Made by a program: the position numbers and the translations under genes. A stretch of DNA of 7,259 nucleotides from Sporomusaceae bacterium (lineage in GTDB: Bacteria > Bacillota > Negativicutes > DSM-13327), in contig JAPUES010000097.1 of NCBI GenBank assembly GCA_027492445.1, positions 12,333 through 19,591 on the forward strand, given 5' to 3'. This document shows, piece by piece, positions 1 to 6,144 of this stretch. The notes under the pieces are model-generated. The model saw nothing but the letters and a program-made list of their open reading frames with translations, had not been told where the DNA came from and searched no databases. How positions within the stretch are numbered: position 1 is the first letter of the stretch; each line of letters begins with the position of its first letter.

Positions 1-338
1 AGCTGAGCAAAATTATCTGGTACTTGTCCATCATATTCTTTACATAGTATTTCACAACTAGCCAAAATATTACGAGCTTTACTATGAAATAAACCACAGT
101 CCCTAATATATTCTTCTAGCTTTTCTTGACCCATTCCCCATATTTTATCCGGTGTATTGTACTTCGCAAACAAACGAGCCGTAATGATATTGACCCTCTT
201 ATCCGTACACTGCGCCGATAAAATAACAGCAATGAGCAGTTCAAAAGGCGTGGAATACTGAAGGGCGGTAGTAGTATCACGATAATGTTCTTCTAAGATA
301 GACAAAATTTCTTGTTTTCTTGCTTTCGTAATGCGCAT
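1..338 (-). CDS. nth: Endonuclease III (DNA glycosylase/AP lyase), N-terminal part, cut by window edge
   Basis: This is a base-excision-repair enzyme that removes oxidised pyrimidines from DNA and nicks the resulting abasic site. Translating the minus strand gives 112 residues beginning MRITKARKQEIL, followed by STPFELLIAVILSAQCTDKRVN and later GLFHSKARNI. These closely resemble the start of E. coli Nth (FELLIAVLLSAQATD, GLYNSKAENI). The helix-hairpin-helix with the catalytic Lys, the catalytic Asp and the four [4Fe-4S] cysteines lie beyond the left edge and cannot be checked. Two in-frame ATGs exist, at 350 and 338. I prefer 338 because it matches the Nth N-terminus and has a GGGGGA stretch just upstream, though the spacing is short; 350 would add MGDE. 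It lies 88 bases downstream of the DUF711 gene on the same strand, so read-through from that operon is possible. The family call is firm; the start is less certain. Confidence 0.93.
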   Translation of the reverse strand, partial: MRITKARKQEILSILEEHYRDTTTALQYSTPFELLIAVILSAQCTDKRVNIITARLFAKYNTPDKIWGMGQEKLEEYIRDCGLFHSKARNILASCEILCKEYDGQVPDNFAQ

Positions 339-360
339 CTCATCCCCCATTTCTCATGCT

Positions 361-410
361 TAAAGAAATAAGGATAACAATTTCCCTTAATAAGAAAAGA
401 GCTATCCTTA
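361..410 (-). terminator. Possible weak intrinsic terminator after the DUF711 gene
   Basis: On the minus strand TAAGGATA (410-403) pairs with TATCCTTA (376-369). The stem can extend by a G-U and a C-G pair, and an inner TTTCTT/GGGAAA pairing is possible. It is followed by TTTCTTTA. It sits between the DUF711 stop and the nth start, where a partial terminator would be expected. The stem is AT-rich and the U-tract is interrupted, so it may only attenuate. A 9-base direct repeat, ATCCTTACA on the plus strand (404-412 and 417-425), overlaps its base. Confidence 0.4.
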
Positions 411-426
411 CACATAATCCTTACAA

Positions 427-1785
427 CTAGTTTGTCAAGCCACGAATAGGAGCAGGAATTCGGCCACCACGGGCAATGAAATCATCATTTTTAAAAGTAT
501 TTACCTTTAAAATTGGGCTGTGACCTAAAAGACCGCCAAATTCTACCCAGTCACCAACTTTTTTACCAGGTACAGGAATAATGCGTACTGCTGTTGTCTT
601 ATTGTTAATCATACCAATAGCCGCTTCATCGGCAATAATACCTGAAATGGTTGCAGCGGAAGTATCCCCTGGTACAGCAATCATATCAAGACCAACGGAG
701 CAAACACAAGTCATCGCTTCTAATTTTTCTAAGGTTAAGCTGCCACATTCTACCGCAGCAATCATGCCAGCATCTTCACTCACAGGAATAAATGCTCCGC
801 TTAAACCGCCAACATGAGAGGATGCCATAAGACCGCCTTTTTTTACAGCATCATTCAGAAGAGCTAAGGCAGCAGTAGTACCAGGAGCGCCACAGCTTTC
901 TAAACCCATTTCTTCTAAGATGTGAGCGACACTATCACCAACTGCGGGTGTCGGTGCAAGAGATAAATCGATGATACCAAAAGGTACCCCCATACGCCGT
1001 GACGCTTCTTGCGCTACTAGCTGTCCCACACGAGTTATTTTAAAAGCAGTCTTTTTGATAGTTTCTGCAATGGCACTAAAATCCTGCCCTTTGACTTCTT
1101 CTAAAGCACATTTAACAACTCCAGGACCGCTAACGCCTACATTAATAACCGTCTCAGGTTCACCAATACCATGAAAAGCACCGGCCATAAAAGGATTGTC
1201 TTGGGGAGCATTGGCGAAAACCACCAATTTAGCGCAGCCTAAAGCATCTCGATCACGAGTAAGCTCAGCGGCCCGTTTGATGATGAGTCCCATTTCTCGT
1301 ACACAATCCATATTGATTCCTGACTTAGTAGAGGCTAGATTGACAGAAGAACATACTCGTTCTGTAACAGCTAACGCTTCTGGAATGGACTGAATCAGTA
1401 TCTTAGCACCATTGGTATATCCTTTATCGACAAGAGCGGAAAAACCTCCAATAAAATTAACACCCACAGCTTTTGCCGCAGCATCCATCGCCTGAGCCAC
1501 TGGCACATAGCTATCTGTACGGCAACTTCCTGCTGCTATGGCAATCGGCGTCACTGAGATACGCTTATTGATAATTGGAATACCATATTCTGCCTCAATA
1601 TCTTCACCAATCCGTACTAAATGTTCGGCTTCTCTGGTGATTTTATCATAAATATTTTGGCAAAATATTTTTAAATCAGGATGTCCACAATCTTGTAAGC
1701 TAATACCTAAGGTAATGGTACGAACATCAAGCTTGTTCTCTTCAATCATTTTATTAGTTTCTAATATTTCCTGTATTGTTAACAT
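427..1785 (-). CDS. DUF711/UPF0210 'PFL family' protein of unknown function
   Basis: This 452-residue protein is full length for the UPF0210 (DUF711) family, usually about 445-455 residues. The family is named for a pyruvate-formate-lyase-like barrel fold, but its reaction is not known to me. Recognisable conserved stretches are GVNFIGGFSALVDKG (108-122), NPFMAGAFHGIGE (197-209), VSGPGVV (218-224), CVCSVGLDMIAVPGDT (360-375) and the C-terminal RGGRIPAP (439-446). I see no signal peptide or membrane segment, so it is probably cytosolic. There is no clear pyruvate-formate-lyase glycyl-radical motif, so formate-lyase activity should not be assumed. The start is well supported: AGGAGG at 1798-1793 lies 7 bases before the ATG. 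It follows the ACT-domain gene by 18 bases, a pairing I recall from streptococci and clostridia, which suggests that the ACT protein senses a ligand for this partner. Family assignment is confident; function is unknown. Confidence 0.93.
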   Translation of the reverse strand: MLTIQEILETNKMIEENKLDVRTITLGISLQDCGHPDLKIFCQNIYDKITREAEHLVRIGEDIEAEYGIPIINKRISVTPIAIAAGSCRTDSYVPVAQAMDAAAKAVGVNFIGGFSALVDKGYTNGAKILIQSIPEALAVTERVCSSVNLASTKSGINMDCVREMGLIIKRAAELTRDRDALGCAKLVVFANAPQDNPFMAGAFHGIGEPETVINVGVSGPGVVKCALEEVKGQDFSAIAETIKKTAFKITRVGQLVAQEASRRMGVPFGIIDLSLAPTPAVGDSVAHILEEMGLESCGAPGTTAALALLNDAVKKGGLMASSHVGGLSGAFIPVSEDAGMIAAVECGSLTLEKLEAMTCVCSVGLDMIAVPGDTSAATISGIIADEAAIGMINNKTTAVRIIPVPGKKVGDWVEFGGLLGHSPILKVNTFKNDDFIARGGRIPAPIRGLTN

Positions 1786-1803
1786 TCATGTTCCTCCTTA
1801 ACT

Positions 1804-2073
1804 CTATATACGGTGCATAATCCGAAAAATATCTTCATGTTGTACTTTTATTTGTAGGCCAATGGCTTGGCCTTTTTCATTTAAAATCTGTTGTAATTCT
1901 TTTAAACTCACTTTACTTTGGGATATATCGGATATCATTAGCATATTAAAAAAACCATCTAAAATATTTTGGTTAATGTTTAATACATTTACACCATTTG
2001 CTGCCAAAACTCCACTTACCATTGCCACAATACCAACCTGATCTTGACCAACAATTGTAATTACTGCTTTCAT
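1804..2073 (-). CDS. Stand-alone ACT-domain protein (UPF0237 family)
   Basis: This 89-residue protein is essentially a single ACT domain, a small ligand-binding fold that often senses amino acids. It opens with MKAVITIVGQDQVGIVAMVSGVLA, the typical first strand, GxDxxGI turn and first helix. NVLNINQ and a second beta-alpha unit (FFNMLMISDIS, then the SLKELQQIL helix) follow. There is no catalytic or DNA-binding domain. The ATG at 2073 is chosen because GGAGG (2086-2082) lies 8 bases upstream; an in-frame GTG at 2088 would add five residues encoded by the ribosome site itself. It is the first gene of a two-gene unit, with its stop 18 bases before the DUF711 start, and is probably transcribed from the promoter at 2167-2194. 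It resembles GcvR-like regulators only in fold; its ligand cannot be told from sequence. Confidence 0.92.
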   Translation of the reverse strand: MKAVITIVGQDQVGIVAMVSGVLAANGVNVLNINQNILDGFFNMLMISDISQSKVSLKELQQILNEKGQAIGLQIKVQHEDIFRIMHRI

Positions 2074-2166
2074 ATGATCATCCTCCACCTATATTATTTA
2101 TTATAAGAGTAAAATTACTTATTTAAAGCTGTCATTGTATACTAAAAAAGCTATCTTTCCTATTTT

Positions 2167-2194
2167 ATTATACAGCATCTGTCCTAAAAGCCAA
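2167..2194 (-). promoter_or_regulatory. Candidate sigma-A promoter for the ACT-DUF711 unit
   Basis: Reading the minus strand, TTGGCT (2194-2189) is separated by 16 bases from a consensus TATAAT (2172-2167). Transcription would begin near 2160, giving a leader of about 85 bases before the ATG at 2073. The -10 is perfect and the -35 matches four of six positions. No riboswitch-like structure was recognised in the leader. The rest of the 345-base gap between the divergent genes (2074-2418) is very AT-rich and holds no ORF I can support. Confidence 0.55.
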
Positions 2195-2325
2195 TGGTCT
2201 AAATAATGTTTCTATTTTCTGATAATGATAAATTGATAACGCATATAATTTCAATTTATCTGCCCCACGCCAAGATTATTTAAATCATGCATTCTTACTT
2301 TACTCTTTATTATTTTTTTTAACAC

Positions 2326-2352
2326 TTTACAATCCGTATATATCTATATACA
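2326..2352 (+). promoter_or_regulatory. Candidate promoter and overlapping inverted repeat for the DUF896 gene
   Basis: TTTACA (2326-2331) and TATACA (2347-2352) are 15 bases apart, shorter than ideal, so the promoter call is weak. The interval is overlapped by a 7-base inverted repeat, GTATATA-TC-TATATAC (2336-2351), which could be an operator or simply AT-rich chance. No LexA-type box (CGAAC-N4-GTTCG) was seen, although a Bacillus relative of the downstream gene (ynzC) lies in an SOS operon. Confidence 0.3.
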
Positions 2353-2418
2353 CTTTTTAGTATGAATTATTTTTTTTAGGAAAAAATAACATTATTAAAA
2401 GGTGAGGGTTCGATTATT

Positions 2419-2628
2419 ATGATAACACCAGAAATTATTGCTAGAATCAATGAATTAGCAAGAAAACAAAAAGCAGGAGAATTAACAGGGGAAGAAGGTG
2501 CTGAACAAGCAAACTTACGCCGTCTTTACATTGATAATATCAAAAACCAGGTGAAAGTGCACCTTGATGCTCAAAAAGAGCATGAGCATACCCACAACTG
2601 CGGCTGCGGTTGTCATGAAAAACATTAA
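2419..2628 (+). CDS. DUF896 (YnzC-like) small protein with His/Cys-rich C-terminal tail
   Basis: This 69-residue protein belongs to the DUF896 family, represented by Bacillus subtilis YnzC. The conserved core is seen as ITPEIIARINELARKQKAG (2-20), a short LTGEE turn, and a second helix containing LRRLYIDNIKNQV (33-45), which predicts a small helical hairpin. No biochemical role for the family is known to me. After residue 53 it carries the tail HEHTHNCGCGCHEKH, with five His and three Cys in 15 residues, which looks able to bind a metal ion. The start has AAAGGTGAGG about ten bases upstream, and the following codons match the family N-terminus. It appears monocistronic, bounded by the stem-loop at 2637-2686, and converges on the DUF1540 gene. 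Confidence 0.9.
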   Translation: MITPEIIARINELARKQKAGELTGEEGAEQANLRRLYIDNIKNQVKVHLDAQKEHEHTHNCGCGCHEKH

Positions 2629-2636
2629 ATTATAAA

Positions 2637-2686
2637 TTTTTCATAAGAATACCGAAGGCTAATGCCTTCGGTATTCTTATGAAAAA
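2637..2686. terminator. Bidirectional stem-loop terminator between convergent genes
   Basis: A perfect 23-bp inverted repeat (2637-2659 with 2664-2686) closes on the four-base loop TAAT. The GC-rich core is ACCGAAGGC/GCCTTCGGT. On each strand the core is followed by ATTCTTATG, an imperfect U-tract, which fits termination in both directions. The outermost bases (TTTTTC on the left, GAAAAA on the right) lengthen the stem and do not add a U-tract. It starts 8 bases after the DUF896 stop and ends 4 bases before the DUF1540 stop. Confidence 0.85.
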
Positions 2687-2690
2687 AATT

Positions 2691-3074
2691 CTAGTGTTCT
2701 TTAAATGTTTTACAATCTGTATCTGTTGTGTTGGCAGCATTCACGCCATCAACTTCAATATGGTGAGCATTGCATAGATTATTACTGTGCCAAAACCTGC
2801 AATTATTCACAAAACACTCTACCGTTGGTGTTACTTGTGTACCATCTAAAAAGGCGGCGGAAACAGTCCCGCCAATATTAGCATTATGAAAGGCACCTAC
2901 CATATCTCCTATGGTTTTGCGATGATGAAAGGACTTACACTGGGTATCGCGAGAGGTTTCCGATTCCCCACTATCCTCTTCATTGTAAATGCTAATCTTT
3001 GCTGCCATACATTGATCGCCAGGCATATAATGGGTACATTGGTCAACAGTACATTTTACAATAGGATTTAACAT
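2691..3074 (-). CDS. DUF1540 protein with two tandem Cys4 repeats
   Basis: This 127-residue protein of unknown function has two copies of the DUF1540 unit. Repeat 1 has C8-x4-C13-x8-C22-x23-C46 and ends DTQCKSF. Repeat 2 has C87-x4-C92-x8-C101-x19-C121 and ends DTDCKTF. The conserved four-Cys spacing suggests that each repeat binds a metal ion, probably zinc; this is inference. A Cys-free linker (about 51-82) joins them. There is no signal peptide or membrane segment. The ATG has AAGGAG (3090-3085) ten bases upstream. It lies 143 bases downstream of the permease gene on the same strand, and no convincing promoter or terminator was seen between them, so cotranscription is possible. DUF1540 proteins are common in spore-forming Clostridia and Negativicutes, but nothing here shows a sporulation-type promoter. 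Confidence 0.9.
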   Translation of the reverse strand: MLNPIVKCTVDQCTHYMPGDQCMAAKISIYNEEDSGESETSRDTQCKSFHHRKTIGDMVGAFHNANIGGTVSAAFLDGTQVTPTVECFVNNCRFWHSNNLCNAHHIEVDGVNAANTTDTDCKTFKEH

Positions 3075-3217
3075 AGTATGCTCACTCCTTATTTTTGTGA
3101 TGATACCTTAATACACAATGCCCACTGAAAATATTTATGTGTAGTGCAGGGCGTATTGAAATATATTCACTACTAGTATCCTACTGCATTGTAATTTTCA
3201 TTCGTCTAAGTTATACT

Positions 3218-4537
3218 TTATTTTTTCCTGGAAAGTAGCCAATATACAGGTAATCCCGTAGCCGTGATGCCGACCGCTAGCATGGCATCCAGTGGCTTAT
3301 CCATGAACATACTCCCCACAATATAGACAGCCCCTACAATCGCAATAATTGGTATGAAAGGAAAAGCTGGCACACTATAAGGCCGGTTAGCATTCGGATG
3401 ACGTTTTCTCAATATAAATACCGCTGTAAAGGCTGATATATAAAAAGCCCACATGATAAACATGGCAATATCCGTAAGACTATCTGGTTCCCAGCCAATC
3501 ATTAACAAACTAGCTAACACCACTTGTAAAATCATAGCATTTACGGGGGTTCCAAACTTCTCAGGAACTTTTGCTAAGATTGAAGATCCTGGCAATTGCC
3601 CGCGAATGGCCATAGCGTAAGGAACCCGGGCATTTGTTAAAATATAACCATTAAGTGCTCCAAAAATAGAAATTAAAATACCTATGCTAATCAATTTTCC
3701 GCCTATCTCACCAAATAATAAACCCGCTACTGTACTTGCAGCAAGCTTTCCGAGGCTCGCCACCTCAGCGGCAGGAAGCATGTGGAAAATAGCAATATTA
3801 ATCATAATATAAGCAGTAATCACCGTTCCCAATCCGATAATAATAGCTTTGGGCAATTGCTTGGCTGGATTCTTCATTTCCCCTGCTACAAAACTTACAC
3901 CAATCCAGCCGTCATATGCCCACAAGGTAGCCAAAATTGCAGCTCCCATGCCAAGTGATGTATTATTGCCGCTAACCATACCTAATATTTGTCCATTTCC
4001 CTTCCACAAACCCAAAATTCCAATTAAAGCAATGGGAATAAGCTTGCCAACGGTTGCCACGATTTGAATAAATCCACCATATTTTGATCCCAGACAATTG
4101 ATTGCCCCAAGAAAAATTACTGTAATGATGGCAACAGTCAGCTTAAAGTTTTCACTAATATCAAAAAATGATAATAGTAAGGCAGAAAAATATAAGCCCA
4201 ATGCCCCGATAGTAGCAGGACCATAAATAATAGTCTGCATCCAGCCATACAAATAAGACCATAACTCACCGTAAATTTCATCTAAGTAAGTATATAGTCC
4301 TCCCGTCCGCGGAATTTGTGCCCCGAGTTCAGCAACCGTTAAACCTGCAGCGAGAGTAATGAGACCACCAAGCACCCATGCCATCAATGCAAGTGTAGAA
4401 TCTCCCGCAGCCAAAACAACGACCCCGGGTTTCATGAAAATTCCTGAACCAATTACCATGCCAATAACCAAAGCCATGGCTGGGACTAAACCTAAATCCT
4501 TTTTGAGATTTTTATTGTCTTTTATTTTTTCTTGCAT
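3218..4537 (-). CDS. steT: APC-superfamily amino acid permease, SteT-like serine/threonine exchanger
   Basis: This 439-residue inner-membrane transporter has the same length and closely similar sequence to Bacillus subtilis SteT (YkbA), a serine/threonine exchanger of the LAT-type branch of the APC superfamily. Visible family marks are IGSGIFMKPG (29-38) in the first membrane helix, ELGAQIPRTGGLYTYL (70-85), IIYGPATIGALGLYF (103-117), KYGGFIQ (152-158), LATLWAYDGW (202-211), and GEMKNPAKQLPKA (219-231). About 12 hydrophobic segments can be counted, near 17-36, 48-69, 96-123, 133-150, 155-177, 195-217, 232-252, 272-297, 333-350, 353-376, 393-412 and 415-435. The charged N-terminus is expected to be cytoplasmic. 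The ATG is supported by AAGGAG (4550-4545) seven bases upstream. A TATAAT lies upstream on the minus strand (4599-4594) without a clear -35. Substrate is inferred from similarity; another neutral amino acid is possible. Confidence 0.88.
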   Translation of the reverse strand: MQEKIKDNKNLKKDLGLVPAMALVIGMVIGSGIFMKPGVVVLAAGDSTLALMAWVLGGLITLAAGLTVAELGAQIPRTGGLYTYLDEIYGELWSYLYGWMQTIIYGPATIGALGLYFSALLLSFFDISENFKLTVAIITVIFLGAINCLGSKYGGFIQIVATVGKLIPIALIGILGLWKGNGQILGMVSGNNTSLGMGAAILATLWAYDGWIGVSFVAGEMKNPAKQLPKAIIIGLGTVITAYIMINIAIFHMLPAAEVASLGKLAASTVAGLLFGEIGGKLISIGILISIFGALNGYILTNARVPYAMAIRGQLPGSSILAKVPEKFGTPVNAMILQVVLASLLMIGWEPDSLTDIAMFIMWAFYISAFTAVFILRKRHPNANRPYSVPAFPFIPIIAIVGAVYIVGSMFMDKPLDAMLAVGITATGLPVYWLLSRKK

Positions 4538-4653
4538 AACCGTACTCCTTCTAACGAATCAAATTGTAGACCAAAGGGTAGAATATCAAATATATTATAT
4601 AACTGCAAGGTTAAACAATACATAAATCCCAAAGTTTTTTACAAGACTATAGT

Positions 4654-4671
4654 GGGGAGGTATTTTTATCA
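4654..4671 (+). promoter_or_regulatory. Shine-Dalgarno with non-ATG start region of the hydrogenase
   Basis: GGGGAGG (4654-4660) is a strong ribosome site. An in-frame ATC (4668) follows after 7 bases and ATT (4671) after 10. The frame is closed just upstream by TAG at 4650-4652. From there to 4830 it contains no ATG, GTG, TTG or CTG. Spacings for the other genes here are 6-10 bases, so either codon is possible; 7 favours ATC, while ATT is the better documented natural initiator (infC). Confidence 0.7.
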
Positions 4672-6044
4672 TTTCAAATGCTACTGCTCTAAAATCACGT
4701 ATCTTATATCATGTTGCCAAAGCCGCTTGGGAAGGTACATTATTTGATCGTCGTGAAGAGCTATGTAAGCTAGTTTCTGCCGAAATTAAAGATCCAACTA
4801 CACGTGGCCATGTCGTCAACGAAATTCGTATGGCCATGGGGTTAGTCCCCCATAATGATGAAACTGTTTTTCATGATTATGAGGAAGAAATTCTCATGGG
4901 TATGAGTAAGGAACCAATTATAACAGCCAATCCAGAGGCCTGCAGAATTTGCCCTGAAGGTGAGCGCAGTTGCGAGAAGGCATGTCCTTTCCATGCCATT
5001 ACGCGGGATCATTTGGGCAGAGTAAAAATTGACGAGGAAAAATGTGCGGGGGAAGGGCACTGCATTACGTCCTGCTCTTTTGGTGCCCTTAGAGAAAAGT
5101 CTCATTTCATCCCCCTCATTCATTTATTAAAGCAAGGAGTAAGTCCTGTATATGCTTCTATCGCTCCTGCTTTTCCTGGACAATTTGGCCCAGATGTTAC
5201 TCCTGGTAAATTACGGTCTGCTTTACTGTCTCTTGGCTTTACCGACGTGCTAGAGACAGCATTATATGCAGATTTATTAACGATGAAAGAAGCCTTTGAA
5301 TTTGAAAACCATGTAAAAACGGACCAAGATTTCATGTTTACTAGTTGTTGCTGTCCTGTATGGATAAAACTAATTGAGAATAAATTCCCACATTTAATTC
5401 CCCATATTTCACCATCTGTTTCACCAATGATAGCATCGGGAAGAATCATCAAAGAATTTGCTCCAACCGGGAAAGTGGTCTTCATTGGTCCTTGTATTGC
5501 AAAAAAATCAGAAATCATGCTACCGGATGTAACAGGAGCGATTGATTATGTACTCACTTTCCAGGAGTTGTCCATTATTTTTGAAGCTACGAACATCATT
5601 CCCGCCCAGCAAGAGGATCAAGAAAAATCCGTAGCATCTCAAGGTGGCAGAATCTATGGATATACGGGAGGAGTTAGTACGAGCGTAGCCACAACTCTAG
5701 AAAAATTATTGCCACATCATTCCCAGCAGTTAGTACCCTATGCTGTTGACGGCATTTCTGATTGCTTAGAATTACTTAATAAAATTAGCAATGGACAACA
5801 TAATGCAAATTTTATTGAAGGTATGGCTTGTAAAGGTGGCTGCATTGGCGGACCTGGCTGTTTAATCTCCCCCGAAGAAGGTCAAAAACATGTTATAGAT
5901 TATGGTCAAAGAGCTCTAGCTCATACACCTGTCGAGAATTCTGAAGTTTATGCTATTTTAACGCGTCTTGGTCATGACTATGAAAGTTCAACTTTATCAC
6001 CCCAAAGCCCTATCGCTAAATTATTAGCGCGCAAGCTAACTTAA
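4668..6044 (+). CDS. Monomeric [FeFe]-hydrogenase, group B-like, with ferredoxin-type N-terminal domain
   Basis: This enzyme interconverts protons plus electrons and H2 at an H-cluster, probably in the cytoplasm with ferredoxin as partner (inferred). Numbering from 4668, it has 458 residues. Residues 1-60 form a helical lead with AWEGTL (20-25) and VNEIRMAMG, as I recall in related hydrogenases. A ferredoxin-like region follows, with C92-x2-C95-x6-C102-x3-C106-P and C126-x5-C132-x3-C136. The expected fourth Cys of the second motif is Glu129. The H-cluster motifs are TSCCCPVW (225-232), GPCIAKKSE (274-282, Cys276) and EGMACKGGCIGGPG (384-397, Cys388 and Cys392). These differ from canonical TSCCPxW and MPCxxKxxE and resemble group B enzymes. 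The start is an unusual ATC or ATT; the first ATG, at 4830, would delete the conserved N-terminus. No maturases or partner subunits are in the window. It is divergent from steT, and no clear promoter was recognised. Hydrogenase identity is firm; direction and rate of catalysis are not predictable. Confidence 0.9.
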   Translation: MISNATALKSRILYHVAKAAWEGTLFDRREELCKLVSAEIKDPTTRGHVVNEIRMAMGLVPHNDETVFHDYEEEILMGMSKEPIITANPEACRICPEGERSCEKACPFHAITRDHLGRVKIDEEKCAGEGHCITSCSFGALREKSHFIPLIHLLKQGVSPVYASIAPAFPGQFGPDVTPGKLRSALLSLGFTDVLETALYADLLTMKEAFEFENHVKTDQDFMFTSCCCPVWIKLIENKFPHLIPHISPSVSPMIASGRIIKEFAPTGKVVFIGPCIAKKSEIMLPDVTGAIDYVLTFQELSIIFEATNIIPAQQEDQEKSVASQGGRIYGYTGGVSTSVATTLEKLLPHHSQQLVPYAVDGISDCLELLNKISNGQHNANFIEGMACKGGCIGGPGCLISPEEGQKHVIDYGQRALAHTPVENSEVYAILTRLGHDYESSTLSPQSPIAKLLARKLT

Positions 6045-6144
6045 TAATTGTCCTATCCTACTAAAATGCTCAATGTATACAATATACTATCAAAAACATT
6101 CATAAACTACTAGCAAAAGCCGTTTAAATACTGTAAAATTAAAC

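Noticed and set aside
2074..2088. GTG start at 2088 for the ACT-domain protein
   Set aside because: It would translate the Shine-Dalgarno sequence itself; ATG 2073 with GGAGG eight bases upstream matches the family start.
2886..3071. Plus-strand ORF opposite the DUF1540 gene
   Set aside because: It is antisense to a clear Cys-repeat gene and has no domain.
3121..3190. Terminator or sporulation-sigma promoter between steT and the DUF1540 gene
   Set aside because: GTAGTG/CACTAC pair only over 6 bp with a 20-base-plus loop and no U-tract, and CATAAATA lacks a correctly spaced -35 for sigma-G or sigma-E.
4605..4625. Rex-type redox operator upstream of the hydrogenase (GTTAAACAA)
   Set aside because: Only one imperfect half-site is present; the matching TTGTTAA half is missing.
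4678..4692. ATG at 4678 as start, with a -1 frameshift into the hydrogenase frame
   Set aside because: This ATG reads only four codons (MLLL) before TAA, lies about 17 bases from the Shine-Dalgarno, and there is no convincing slippery heptamer.
4359..4747. Plus-strand ORFs at 4359-4625 and 4532-4747 spanning the divergent spacer
   Set aside because: They overlap the steT 5' end and the hydrogenase N-terminus in wrong frames and have no family resemblance.
4842..5518. Two minus-strand ORFs (4842-5123 and 5120-5518) opposite the hydrogenase
   Set aside because: They are shadows of the hydrogenase frame, with no recognisable domains and compositions typical of antisense translation.
4830..6044. 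Hydrogenase starting at the first ATG (404 residues)
   Set aside because: Continuous, family-like coding sequence extends upstream to a strong ribosome site at 4654-4660, while 4830 has no ribosome site suitably upstream.
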